Positions 51,894 to 60,509 of a stretch of 64,000 nt of DNA are shown here, piece after piece. Origin of the DNA: Hoyosella sp. YIM 151337 (GTDB lineage Bacteria > Actinomycetota > Actinomycetes > Mycobacteriales > Mycobacteriaceae); NCBI RefSeq assembly GCF_026041215.1, contig NZ_JAPEIQ010000019.1, positions 37,678-101,677 on the forward strand. The letters are read 5' to 3'. Every line of letters starts with the position of its first letter. The first letter of the stretch is position 1. A program made the translations under genes and the position numbers. The notes under the pieces are model-generated. The model was not told the origin of the DNA, made no database searches, and was given only the letters and a program-made list of their open reading frames with translations.

Positions 51894-52766
51894 ATGGAAA
51901 TAACGGTGATCGTGGTCGTCATTCTCGCTGTTGCAGTAGGACTTTCGCTGGGGCTGCTCGGCGGCGGCGGCTCCATCCTTATGGTCCCGCTGCTCGCTTA
52001 CGTCGCGGGCATGGACGCTAAGGAAGCGATCGCTGCCTCGTTGTTCGCAGTCGGTGTCACCTCGCTGATCAGCCTGATAATGCACGCGAAACGAGGTAAC
52101 GTTCGCTGGCGCACGGGCCTGATCTTCGGGTCCGCTGGCATGGCAGGGGCGTTCCTTGGCGGTCTCCTGGGCGGCCAACTGCCCGGCACCGTTTTAATGA
52201 TCGCGTTCTCGATCATGATGATCGCCACCGCCGCCGCCATGATCCGCGGCCGCAGAAAGGCAGCCGCGAAGCCGCACGGCCAGGCTGGGGAACTGCCAGT
52301 GCTGCGGATTCTGGTTGACGGCCTCATCGTCGGGCTTGTTACCGGGCTGGTGGGTGCGGGCGGCGGATTTCTCGTGGTGCCAGCACTGGCCCTCCTCGGT
52401 GGTTTGCCCATGTCAATCGCGGTGGGGACGTCACTGCTCGTGATATCGATGAAATCCTTCGCTGGCCTCGCGGGGTATCTCACGACCGTATCTCTCGACT
52501 GGGGTGTCGTCGCTGCCGTCACGGCAGCTGCGGTCATCGGCGCTTTAGTGGGTGCGCGCCTCACCGCGCGCATCCGGGAAGAGTCGTTGCGGAAGGGCTT
52601 CGGGTACTTCGTGCTGGCAATGGGCGCTGTCGTGCTCTCGCAGGAACTGCCCGGGCCAGTCGGCGCCGCGCTCGTCGCAGGCGTCGCAGTGGTGGGACTA
52701 ACTGCAGCAGTATGCCGGCTCGCTGACAAGACCTGCTTGATCAGGTGGCGGCCGCAGGGGGTGTAG
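51894..52766 (+). CDS. Sulfite exporter TauE/SafE family membrane protein
   Basis: This 290-residue membrane protein has about eight segments in two repeats, each beginning with a Gly-rich helix: LGLLGGGGSILMVPLLAYV at residues 20-38 and VGLVTGLVGAGGGFLVVPAL at about 140-160. The family exports sulfite and other organic or inorganic sulfur anions. It follows the persulfide dioxygenase gene by 33 bases and should share its operator, so the pair would detoxify sulfide-derived sulfite. No CsoR gene, sulfide:quinone reductase or CstA is adjacent. Confidence 0.9.
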   Translation: MEITVIVVVILAVAVGLSLGLLGGGGSILMVPLLAYVAGMDAKEAIAASLFAVGVTSLISLIMHAKRGNVRWRTGLIFGSAGMAGAFLGGLLGGQLPGTVLMIAFSIMMIATAAAMIRGRRKAAAKPHGQAGELPVLRILVDGLIVGLVTGLVGAGGGFLVVPALALLGGLPMSIAVGTSLLVISMKSFAGLAGYLTTVSLDWGVVAAVTAAAVIGALVGARLTARIREESLRKGFGYFVLAMGAVVLSQELPGPVGAALVAGVAVVGLTAAVCRLADKTCLIRWRPQGV

Positions 52767-52824
52767 GGGTGGCGGGGTGGGCGTTTCGCTAGGGCCCGCC
52801 CGGGCCGTGTGCAGCCTTTAGCTG

Positions 52825-52916
52825 ACGGCCAACCCCGCATTCGTGGGGAGAAGCGCACCGTAGCCTTTGGGGTGCGTGTTCAACACGGGGCTCATCCCTG
52901 CGTACGCGGGGAACGC
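52825..52916 (-). CRISPR. Degenerate two-repeat CRISPR-like unit upstream of cas3
   Basis: On the minus strand two sequences resemble the repeat of the main array. Bases 52888-52916 match 24 of 29 positions and 52825-52853 match 20 of 29. They are separated by a 34-base segment (52854-52887). The repeat before that segment keeps the 3' handle ATGAGCCC and most of the stem CCCCGC/GC-GGG. The orientation is opposite to the main array. A possible -10 (TAGATT, 52920-52925 minus strand) lies just upstream. It may be an array relic or a crRNA-like regulatory RNA gene. Confidence 0.6.
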
Positions 52917-52950
52917 ATGAATCTACCATCTGAGGCAAACAACTGTGTAA

Positions 52951-52974
52951 CGGATTCAATCCGCATAGAATCCG
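52951..52974. promoter_or_regulatory. Inverted repeat in the cas3 promoter region
   Basis: CGGATTC (52951-52957) and GAATCCG (52968-52974) form a 7-base inverted repeat with centres 17 bases apart, located about 60 bases before the cas3 start. It could be an operator for the cas operon. The short AT-rich stretch TACATATACGAC at 52975 may contain the -10 element. Confidence 0.4.
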
Positions 52975-53029
52975 TACATATACGACACGGTAATCAATCG
53001 GCTTGTTCCTCGGTAGGGGGCGAACGCGA

Positions 53030-55726
53030 TTGTTGAGCAAGCAGGTTCTAAGCGCATGGGGCAAATACCGGAGGCCCGATGACGAATGGATGCCGCTGGT
53101 TCGGCATTGCGAGGATGCGGCCGCTGTCGCGGAGAAACTCTGGGCATCCTGGTTACCCGAGGCAACGCGGAGTTTTCTCAGTCAGGACATGACGCCATCG
53201 GAAGCGCATGCTCTCGCGTGCTGGCTGGCATCGATACACGACGTGGGAAAGCTGAGTCCCGCCTTCGCTTCGCAGGTTCCGCAGCTGGCGGATCGGATGA
53301 GGGATGCGGGGCTTCAGATGAAGCTAATTGTCGAGCGAAGGCAGGACACGCCTCATTCGCTGGTGAGTCATAAGGCGATAGACGGTTATCTGCAGGGCAG
53401 GGGCTGGTCGCGCCGTGCCGCCAAGTCGTACGCGATCGTCGCGGGCGGCCACCACGGGGTGCCGCCGACGGAGTCCAATATCAGAGTCGCAGCAGACCGC
53501 GATAACTACGGCGGCGCGGAGTGGACGGCGGCGCGCAACGAACTTCTCGACCACCTGACGCGACTTACCGGTGCCGAAACGTTTCTCGATCGATGGGCAG
53601 ATTGTCCTTTGTCTCCCCAGCGTCAGGTGTTGTGGACGGCCATCGTGATCATGGCGGACTGGATAGCGAGCAGTGATCGTTTCCCACTTGGCCCGAGGAA
53701 CCAGTCTCTCCTTACCGCCGAGGCGGCCTGGGCTGACCTGGCTTTACCCGAGAGGTGGAATGCAGCAACGCCGCCACCACTGGAGAATCTTTTCCGATCC
53801 AGGTTCAGGCTGAGTGCCGGCGCACGCCCTAATGCTGTGCAGCGGGCAGTGTGGGACGCTGCACATTCGATGCGCGAGCCCGGTGCCCTGATCATCGAGG
53901 CACCTATGGGCATTGGGAAGACGGAGGCCGCTCTCGCGGCGGCAGAGGTGTTCGCGGCGCGATTCGGCAGCGGCGGTGTTTTTGTTGCACTCCCAACTAT
54001 GGCGACGTCGAACGCGATGTTTGCGCGAGTCCTCCAGTGGATCGACGGCCTTGACTCAGTAGATATCGCTAGTGCCGTGCTCGCCCACGGCAAGGCGGAG
54101 TTGAACGACGACTATCGGGGCTTACTGTCGGACTTCGCGATTGCGGACATCGGCCGGGACAGTTTCGTTGAAAACGCGCACGTGATTGCTCATAGCTGGC
54201 TGCACGGCAGGAAGCGCGGACTCCTCGCAGATTTCGCCGTAGGAACGATCGATCAGTTGCTGTTCGCGAGTTTGAAGGCGCGTCATCTCGCGCTCCGCCA
54301 CCTTGCCCTCGCGAACAAGGTCGTGATCGTTGACGAGGTGCACGCTGCGGATGCCTATATGACGCAGTACCTCGAAAGGACTCTCGAATGGCTGGGTTCC
54401 TATCACGTCCCCGTGATCTTGATGTCCGCGACTCTGCCGGAAGCACACAGGGAGCGGCTTCTCGGCGCCTACGAGTCGGGGAGAGGATGGGCTTCATCGG
54501 CGGGCGGCGTTCCGGCCGGTAGCTACCCACGCATAACGGTCTCCGACGGTGCGCGGCGAACGACCGCTGCTGAGATTTCCACCCAGACTCAGGTCACTGT
54601 CGAGCGCATGAACGATGACATAGCGGCGCTGCTGTCGAGGATTACTCGCGCCCTTGCCGACGGGGGCTGTGCGGCCATCGTGTGCAACACCGTCGGGCGT
54701 GCACAAATGGTCGCCCGGGAGCTTGACCACCGCTTTCCTGGTGAGGTCGTGCTGTTGCATTCGAGGTTCGTGGCTCGGCACCGCGCGGACATCGAATCAC
54801 GCCTCGTCGACGATCTAGGACGCAGTGGAGACCGACCGCATCGGCGAATCGTCGTAGGTACGCAGGTGATCGAGCAGTCACTGGATCTCGACTTCGACTT
54901 AATGATCAGTGACGTTGCTCCGGTAGACCTGATCCTCCAGCGACTGGGACGGTTGCACCGGCACCAGCGAACGCGCCCAGCGAAACTGTCGGTGCCGCGC
55001 ATCGTCCTCACCGGCGTCGAGGATTGGTCAGCACAACCGCCAGCACCAGTTCGCGAGTCTCGGTACGTCTACCCAGACCTCCACTTGTTGCGCGCCATCG
55101 CTGTGTTCCAAGAGCGGAACACACTGGAATTGCCGCAGGACATCTCTGAAGTGGTACGCATCGCGTACGCCGACGAGTTTCCGATGCCCGAAGCCTGGAA
55201 GGCGCAGGAGCAGGACGCACGCAAGCGTTTCGCCAAACAGGTCAAAGACTTGGAGAAAGCAGCTGATACCTGGCGCATTTGGCCACCGGCCGCGAGCCCG
55301 ACTCTTGCTAGCTGGCTGGCAGAGAACATCGGTGAAGTCGATGGTCCACGCGGGCAGGCGAAAGTCCGCGACACGGAAGAGGGAATTGACGTCATCCTTA
55401 CTCGCCGCGTCGGGAACGGGGTGGCACTGCTCAAACAGTGCGGAGGTGACGAGATCGTCACCGAGTTTCGGCCCAATGACGCCATCGCACGGCGGGCCCT
55501 CGGCGGAAGCGTGCGGCTTCCCCGGTCGCTCACTCACCCCAAGGTCGGGGACGCGGTGATCGAGGCCCTTGAAGAACGCATGTACATCGGTTGGCAGGAA
55601 TCGAACTGGCTCAAGGGAGAGCTTGTCCTCGAGCTGGATTCCGATCTCCGGACTCGACTGCTGAACTACGAAATTCGCTACGACGGCGTGGAAGGACTCA
55701 TCGTGGAGAAGGAGGATTCCGAGTGA
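53030..55726 (+). CDS. cas3: CRISPR-associated helicase/nuclease Cas3 (type I-E)
   Basis: This protein of about 898 residues cleaves and unwinds target DNA after Cascade binding. The HD nuclease domain is N-terminal: His26 in RHCEDAAAV, His70-Asp71 in SIHDVGKLSPAF and downstream His residues in GGHHGVPP. The superfamily 2 helicase follows with Walker A GIGKT (Lys297), DEVH (Asp435), and motif VI in DLILQRLGRLHRHQ. The start is probably TTG 53030, with AGGGGG nine bases before it; TTG 53033 and TTG 53003 are alternatives. The stop overlaps the GTG start of cas8e, and every later cas gene is overlapped or separated by less than ten bases. Confidence 0.93.
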   Translation: MLSKQVLSAWGKYRRPDDEWMPLVRHCEDAAAVAEKLWASWLPEATRSFLSQDMTPSEAHALACWLASIHDVGKLSPAFASQVPQLADRMRDAGLQMKLIVERRQDTPHSLVSHKAIDGYLQGRGWSRRAAKSYAIVAGGHHGVPPTESNIRVAADRDNYGGAEWTAARNELLDHLTRLTGAETFLDRWADCPLSPQRQVLWTAIVIMADWIASSDRFPLGPRNQSLLTAEAAWADLALPERWNAATPPPLENLFRSRFRLSAGARPNAVQRAVWDAAHSMREPGALIIEAPMGIGKTEAALAAAEVFAARFGSGGVFVALPTMATSNAMFARVLQWIDGLDSVDIASAVLAHGKAELNDDYRGLLSDFAIADIGRDSFVENAHVIAHSWLHGRKRGLLADFAVGTIDQLLFASLKARHLALRHLALANKVVIVDEVHAADAYMTQYLERTLEWLGSYHVPVILMSATLPEAHRERLLGAYESGRGWASSAGGVPAGSYPRITVSDGARRTTAAEISTQTQVTVERMNDDIAALLSRITRALADGGCAAIVCNTVGRAQMVARELDHRFPGEVVLLHSRFVARHRADIESRLVDDLGRSGDRPHRRIVVGTQVIEQSLDLDFDLMISDVAPVDLILQRLGRLHRHQRTRPAKLSVPRIVLTGVEDWSAQPPAPVRESRYVYPDLHLLRAIAVFQERNTLELPQDISEVVRIAYADEFPMPEAWKAQEQDARKRFAKQVKDLEKAADTWRIWPPAASPTLASWLAENIGEVDGPRGQAKVRDTEEGIDVILTRRVGNGVALLKQCGGDEIVTEFRPNDAIARRALGGSVRLPRSLTHPKVGDAVIEALEERMYIGWQESNWLKGELVLELDSDLRTRLLNYEIRYDGVEGLIVEKEDSE

Positions 55727-57351
55727 CGACGACTAGCAACACACACTTCAACCTGATCGACGAGCCGTGGATAATCATCCGTCCGCGAAACGGTCCCCCA
55801 CGTGAGGCCTCGATCCGCGAAACACTCGTCGAAGCGGAGGATACTCGAACAATCTTGGGGGACATCCCAACACAGGCTTTCGCGATTGCCCGCGTTCTGC
55901 TGGCTATCTGTCGCCGTGCCATCGAATGGGGGGCAGATCCTGTTGGCACCTGGGAAGAAGTCTGGAACCGAGGGTCGCTGCCAATGGATCAGATCGACCA
56001 GTATCTCAACCGAGTTCATAGCAGGTTCGATCTGTTCGCCCCGGCGGCGCCGTTCTACCAAGTCACCGGCTTTCAGACGGCAGCAGGCACGTTCCGGCCC
56101 GTAGACCTGCTCATCTCGGATATCCCCGCGGGGTCAAAGTACTTCACGACCCGTGCGGGCGCTCGCGCCGAGCGGCTGGCCTTTTCGGAAGCAGCACGAT
56201 GGGTGGTGCACTGTCAGGCATTCGATTCGTCTGGCATCAAGTCCGGAGACCCCAGGGACCCGCGCACGAAAAACGGTAAGGGATACCCGATCGGGGTTGC
56301 CTGGTGCGGACAGCTCGGTGGTGTCTTGTTCGAGGGCAGGAACCTGTTTGAGACGTTGATGTTTAACACCGTGCTGCAGCATCATCGCCGGTCGACGCTA
56401 TCGGCGGGTGATCTTCCCGCGTGGGAACGTGATGATCCGGGTGTGGGCTGCCGCGAGGACCTCACGCCGACTGGACCTACCGACATCTTGACGTGGCAGA
56501 GCCGACGAATCTGTCTACAACGAGAGGGTGACGTCGTCACTGGCGTTCTGGTGGGGAACGGCGATCCAATCGACCCGTACAACCAGCACACGGTCGAGTC
56601 TATGACTCGCTGGCGTTACAGCGAGAACCAATCGAAGAAGGCGGGGGAGCCGCGCTATTATCCCAGCCAGTTAGATCCTGGCCGGGCATTATGGCGCGGA
56701 ATCGAGTCGCTGCTCGCCGATTTGCCCGCACCGGAGGGCAAGCCCTCTCCAGGGTTTGCGCCGGGCGTCGTCGGCTGGATCGACCAGTTGGTCAACGACG
56801 GTATTCTCGAGGCATCTCTGCCAGTACGTCCACATGCTCTGGGGCTGCAATACATCAACCAGGCGAGTTTCGTCGGCGCAAGTATCGACGATGAACTTCT
56901 TGTCCACGCGTTGCTCCTCGATCACGAAAGCGAGGCGCGCGTATTCGTCACCCGGGCTGTGCAGTGCGCAGACGATGCGGTCTCGGCACTCGCAGCGCTC
57001 GCGGGAAACCTCGCGGAGGCGGCGGGTGGCGACCCGGCTGGCGCTCGGTCGACTTCACGCGCTCAGGGCTTCTTTGCCATTGATGCGCCTTTCCGCCGCT
57101 GGGTCGCGAACATCCTCCCTGACACGGACTACACAGCAGCTGCACGCGATTGGCAGGTGGAGGTCCGCAATATTGTTGCCGGGCAAGCATATGAGCTGAT
57201 CGGCAGCGCGGGTAGACCCGCATGGAAAGGGCGCCTCGTCCGTGATCGGTGGCTGGATTCCGCACTCGCCGAGCGCTACTTCTGGGCGGCGCTGCGCAAG
57301 GCGCTCCCGAGTGCATTCGAACAGGTCGAAAACAAGGTAGGTGCGCAATGA
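55723..57351 (+). CDS. cas8e: Cascade large subunit Cas8e (Cse1/CasA)
   Basis: This 542-residue protein is the large subunit of type I-E Cascade, which recognises the PAM and recruits Cas3. It begins with the family signature FNLIDEPWIIIR and contains FDLFAPAAPFYQV and a four-helix C-terminal bundle from about residue 390. GTG 55723 overlaps the cas3 stop, with a purine-rich ribosome site (GGAGAAGGAGG) inside the end of cas3. The stop overlaps the ATG of cse2. A longer frame start at 55591 is only shadow. Confidence 0.92.
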   Translation: MTTTSNTHFNLIDEPWIIIRPRNGPPREASIRETLVEAEDTRTILGDIPTQAFAIARVLLAICRRAIEWGADPVGTWEEVWNRGSLPMDQIDQYLNRVHSRFDLFAPAAPFYQVTGFQTAAGTFRPVDLLISDIPAGSKYFTTRAGARAERLAFSEAARWVVHCQAFDSSGIKSGDPRDPRTKNGKGYPIGVAWCGQLGGVLFEGRNLFETLMFNTVLQHHRRSTLSAGDLPAWERDDPGVGCREDLTPTGPTDILTWQSRRICLQREGDVVTGVLVGNGDPIDPYNQHTVESMTRWRYSENQSKKAGEPRYYPSQLDPGRALWRGIESLLADLPAPEGKPSPGFAPGVVGWIDQLVNDGILEASLPVRPHALGLQYINQASFVGASIDDELLVHALLLDHESEARVFVTRAVQCADDAVSALAALAGNLAEAAGGDPAGARSTSRAQGFFAIDAPFRRWVANILPDTDYTAAARDWQVEVRNIVAGQAYELIGSAGRPAWKGRLVRDRWLDSALAERYFWAALRKALPSAFEQVENKVGAQ

Positions 57352-58001
57352 CCGAATCGGTTCTGGTTCCGTTAGAAGAGCGTTCGGCTCAGCCGCCAGA
57401 TGCTCAGCTACGTGTTGCAGTTGCTGGCTTCGTCTCGTCGCTTCAGGAGCGATACGTCGCGGCGGATGGGGCGGAGGCGGGGGCGACCCTCGCGAAACTT
57501 CGCAGAGCTGTCACCGCGGAACCTGGCAGCGTACCCGAAGTATGGGCAGAAACTTTGGGAGCGCTCCCAGAAGCGTTGTGCGCGAGGTTATCCCACCCCG
57601 AGATGCCAACGTTGTTTGAACGTGCTGCGCATTCGGCGATCACGTTGTACGCCCTCCATCAGCAATCGCATCGAGCGAGGCGGATGCACAAGCATGGAGT
57701 ATCGCTAGGAACTGCAGCGCGGATGCTCTCGGCGGCTACCGGGCGCGAGAATGCGGTGCGCAGCCGGTTCCAGGCTGTTGCGCTTGCACAGACATCCAAC
57801 GGAATCACCTACCATCTTCGGGCCCTGATCTCGATGCTGCGTTCCGAGGAGATCGCACTCGACTACGGACAGATCGCAGTCGACCTGCGTCACCTCTACG
57901 GCGGGCGGCGAGCGAACAGTGTGCGTCTTCGGTGGGGACGCGACTACCACCGTGTCAGAGAAACACCCGTAGATCTCGAAAGCGAGATTCGAAAGAATTG
58001 A
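57348..58001 (+). CDS. cse2: Cascade small subunit Cse2 (CasB)
   Basis: This 217-residue all-helical protein is the small subunit that lines the target strand in Cascade. The family patterns are LAKLRRAVTAEPGSVPEVW near residue 46 and, toward the end, IAVDLRHLYGGRRANSVRLRW in two parts. ATG 57348 overlaps the cas8e stop (ATGA). The stop overlaps the TGAGGAG ribosome site of cas7e. Confidence 0.9.
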   Translation: MTESVLVPLEERSAQPPDAQLRVAVAGFVSSLQERYVAADGAEAGATLAKLRRAVTAEPGSVPEVWAETLGALPEALCARLSHPEMPTLFERAAHSAITLYALHQQSHRARRMHKHGVSLGTAARMLSAATGRENAVRSRFQAVALAQTSNGITYHLRALISMLRSEEIALDYGQIAVDLRHLYGGRRANSVRLRWGRDYHRVRETPVDLESEIRKN

Positions 58002-58007
58002 GGAGCA

Positions 58008-59141
58008 ATGGCATTCATCGATGTCCACATCCTGCAGGCCGTTCCGCCCAGCAACATCAACCGTGACGACACGGGCAGTCCCAAGACAGCGGTCTTCGGC
58101 GGTGTGCGCCGCGCGCGTGTATCGAGTCAAGCCTGGAAGCGAGCGACGCGCAGGCGTTTCAATGCGACCCTGAACAGATCAGACATCGGATACCGCACCA
58201 AGCAGATCGTTGAGCTTCTGGTGGACGAGATCCGCTCGATCGACACGTCGATCGAGTTGCCTGACGCGGAGCTCGCCGCTTCGAATGCTTTCGGATCGGC
58301 GGGGATCAAGGTAACGAAACCGAGGCCAGCAAAGAACGCGCCAGAAGACGATGTTGGCATGTCCGAAGCCGGCTACCTCGTGTTCTTGAGCACGAACCAG
58401 TTCCACAAATTGGCGGAACTCGCGATCGCTGCCCACAGGGCAGGCGCAAAAATTGGCTCGAAGGAAGCTAAAGCGGCAATCAATTCGGATCACAGCTTCG
58501 ATGTGGCGCTCTTCGGCCGGATGGTTGCTGACGACGCCGAACTGAGTGTTGACGCGGCGGCTCAGGTGGCCCACGCAATTAGCGTGCACGCAGTTGAACC
58601 GGAATTCGATTACTACACGGCTATCGACGACTTGAAAGAGGAAGATAAGGAAACCGGCGCCGGGATGATCGGAACTGTCGAGTTCAACTCCTCGACCTTG
58701 TACCGCTATGCGACGGTGAGCGTTCACGGTTTGCGCGCGAACCTTGGAGACGATGCCGCAACTGCCCGCGCAACCGCTGCCTTTGTGGAGTCACTAGCGC
58801 TGTCTATGCCGACGGGTAAGCAGAACTCTTTCGCAAACAGGACCGTGCCCGATGCGATTCTCGTCTCGGTACGAGCAGATCAGCCAGTGAATCTCGTCGG
58901 CGCATTCGAAAACCCAGTTCAGTTGGGCGCTGAGACCAGTACCGTCCGCACAGCCGTGCGCGAACTGGTGAAGCGCGATAAAGAAGTAGCGTCGGCCTAC
59001 GGAGCCCCCAGCTACCGCTGGTACGTCAGCGTCGGCGATGCTGTCGAGCCCCTGGAGGGGCACGGTGACCGTGTCAGCGTCTCTGAACTGGTTGACCAGC
59101 TTGAGACGCACGTGCTCGGACTCCTTGGTGAATCACTATGA
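58008..59141 (+). CDS. cas7e: Cascade backbone subunit Cas7e (Cse4/CasC)
   Basis: This 377-residue RAMP-type protein forms the six-copy backbone that wraps the crRNA. It starts with the diagnostic FIDVHILQAVPPSNINRDDT and GVRRARVSSQAWKRATRRRF and contains EFNSSTLYRYATVSV, and later MPTGKQNSFANRTVPD, the regions holding the thumb and finger. ATG 58008 follows cse2 by six bases. Its stop overlaps the ATG of cas5e. Confidence 0.95.
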   Translation: MAFIDVHILQAVPPSNINRDDTGSPKTAVFGGVRRARVSSQAWKRATRRRFNATLNRSDIGYRTKQIVELLVDEIRSIDTSIELPDAELAASNAFGSAGIKVTKPRPAKNAPEDDVGMSEAGYLVFLSTNQFHKLAELAIAAHRAGAKIGSKEAKAAINSDHSFDVALFGRMVADDAELSVDAAAQVAHAISVHAVEPEFDYYTAIDDLKEEDKETGAGMIGTVEFNSSTLYRYATVSVHGLRANLGDDAATARATAAFVESLALSMPTGKQNSFANRTVPDAILVSVRADQPVNLVGAFENPVQLGAETSTVRTAVRELVKRDKEVASAYGAPSYRWYVSVGDAVEPLEGHGDRVSVSELVDQLETHVLGLLGESL

Positions 59142-59827
59142 CTACCTTGATTATCCGCTTGGCAGCGCCACTGCAAGCGTGGGGAGCAGCGAGTCGATAT
59201 ACCCGTAGGGACACGCGCCACGAGCCGACCAAGAGTGGGATCATCGGATTGCTGGCCGCCGCGCAGGGGTGTCGTCGTACCGATGACATCTCACATCTAG
59301 CGGGTTTGCGGTTCGGTGTGCGCGTCGACCAGCAGGGAACTCTGATCCGAGACTTCCAGGTGGCCCGAAGTCTCGACGGTTCGAAAACACTGCCGCTGTC
59401 GTACCGCTACTACCTGGCGGACGCCGCTTTTATCGCGGGTGTTGAAGGCGGCCAGGAACTGATCTCGGGTCTTTCCGAGGCCTTGATCAACCCGACCTTC
59501 CCTTTGTACCTCGGCAGGCGGTCGTGCCCGCCTTCCGAGCCGCTCCTCATGGAAGTCACCGACGAACCACTATTGGCAGCGCTGCAAGACCAACCCTGGC
59601 GGGCCGCGGAGTGGTACCAGAGAAAGCAACCTGATCGACTGCGTCTGAGGATCGTTATAGATAGCGACGGTGACGACTCCGCGGAACTGGTCCGCGATCA
59701 ACCGAGGAGCTTCGACCCCCGGTACCGAAGCTATGACTGGCGTGCCGTCTCCGAGCATTTCCTCGATATCGACAACCCTTTGGGGACCACCGGCCATGAG
59801 CCACTTGCTGCGCTGGGAGGTGTGTGA
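59138..59827 (+). CDS. cas5e: Cascade subunit Cas5e (CasD)
   Basis: This 229-residue RAMP protein caps the 5' handle of the crRNA in Cascade. It opens with LIIRLAAPLQAWGAASRYTRR, typical of Cas5e, followed by TKSGIIGLLAAAQGCRR and, in the middle, FPLYLGRRSCPPSEPL. ATG 59138 overlaps the cas7e stop. The stop at 59825 is one base before the preferred TTG start of cas6e. Confidence 0.93.
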   Translation: MTTLIIRLAAPLQAWGAASRYTRRDTRHEPTKSGIIGLLAAAQGCRRTDDISHLAGLRFGVRVDQQGTLIRDFQVARSLDGSKTLPLSYRYYLADAAFIAGVEGGQELISGLSEALINPTFPLYLGRRSCPPSEPLLMEVTDEPLLAALQDQPWRAAEWYQRKQPDRLRLRIVIDSDGDDSAELVRDQPRSFDPRYRSYDWRAVSEHFLDIDNPLGTTGHEPLAALGGV

Positions 59828-59828
59828 A

Positions 59829-60509
59829 TTGTACTTGACCAGAATGCCTCTCAACACGCGACGGCGTGGTGCGATGAAACTGCTCACCTCTCCCCAGTCC
59901 ATGCATGCAGCGGTGCAGTCGGCTTTCCCTCCCAGTTCGCTTGAGCGAGCAGGCGGACGGTCGCTGTGGCGGGTAGACCAGACAAGCGATTCGTTGACGG
60001 CGCTCTATTTGGTGAGTCCGATCGAACCTGACCTGAGTCATGTGGCAGAACAGGCAGGCTGGCAGGTCGGTGATATGTGGCAAACCCGTGACTATCGCCC
60101 CCTGCTGGACAGGCTGGCGAAGGGCCAGATGTGGGGATTCAAGCTCCGCGCGAACCCGGTATTTCACGGTACGAAAGCGGACAAAGGCTGGGCTGATACC
60201 AAGCCGTTAGCGCATGTCACCGTGAGACAACAGGAAGAGTGGCTTGTCCGTCGTGCGGAGACGTGCGGATTTGCGCTGACAAGTTCGGAGGGAACGCACG
60301 CGACTTCACGAGTTACGAACCGATCGACGCTGCGCTTCCTCAAAAGCGGGCACCGAGTTGTCATCGCAACGGCAACATACGACGGTGTGCTCACAGTCCA
60401 AGATCCCCAAGCACTGAGGCGCACGCTGACAGAAGGCCTGGGGCGGGCGAAGGCGTACGGCTGTGGACTGCTCACACTTGCACCCTTACCGATTGGCGCA
60501 CCGGGATGA
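59829..60509 (+). CDS. cas6e: CRISPR RNA endonuclease Cas6e (CasE)
   Basis: This 226-residue RAMP nuclease cuts the pre-crRNA at the base of the repeat hairpin and stays bound to the 3' end in Cascade. Starting at TTG 59829 the protein begins LYLTRMPLN, equivalent to the MYLTRM start typical of the family; GGGAGG lies eight bases before. ATG 59796 would add 11 residues and overlap cas5e. His26 in SPQSMHAAV corresponds to the catalytic His of characterised members. The C-terminal Gly-rich loop is GLGRAKAYGCGLLTLAPL. The stop overlaps the cas1 ATG. Confidence 0.92.
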   Translation: MYLTRMPLNTRRRGAMKLLTSPQSMHAAVQSAFPPSSLERAGGRSLWRVDQTSDSLTALYLVSPIEPDLSHVAEQAGWQVGDMWQTRDYRPLLDRLAKGQMWGFKLRANPVFHGTKADKGWADTKPLAHVTVRQQEEWLVRRAETCGFALTSSEGTHATSRVTNRSTLRFLKSGHRVVIATATYDGVLTVQDPQALRRTLTEGLGRAKAYGCGLLTLAPLPIGAPG

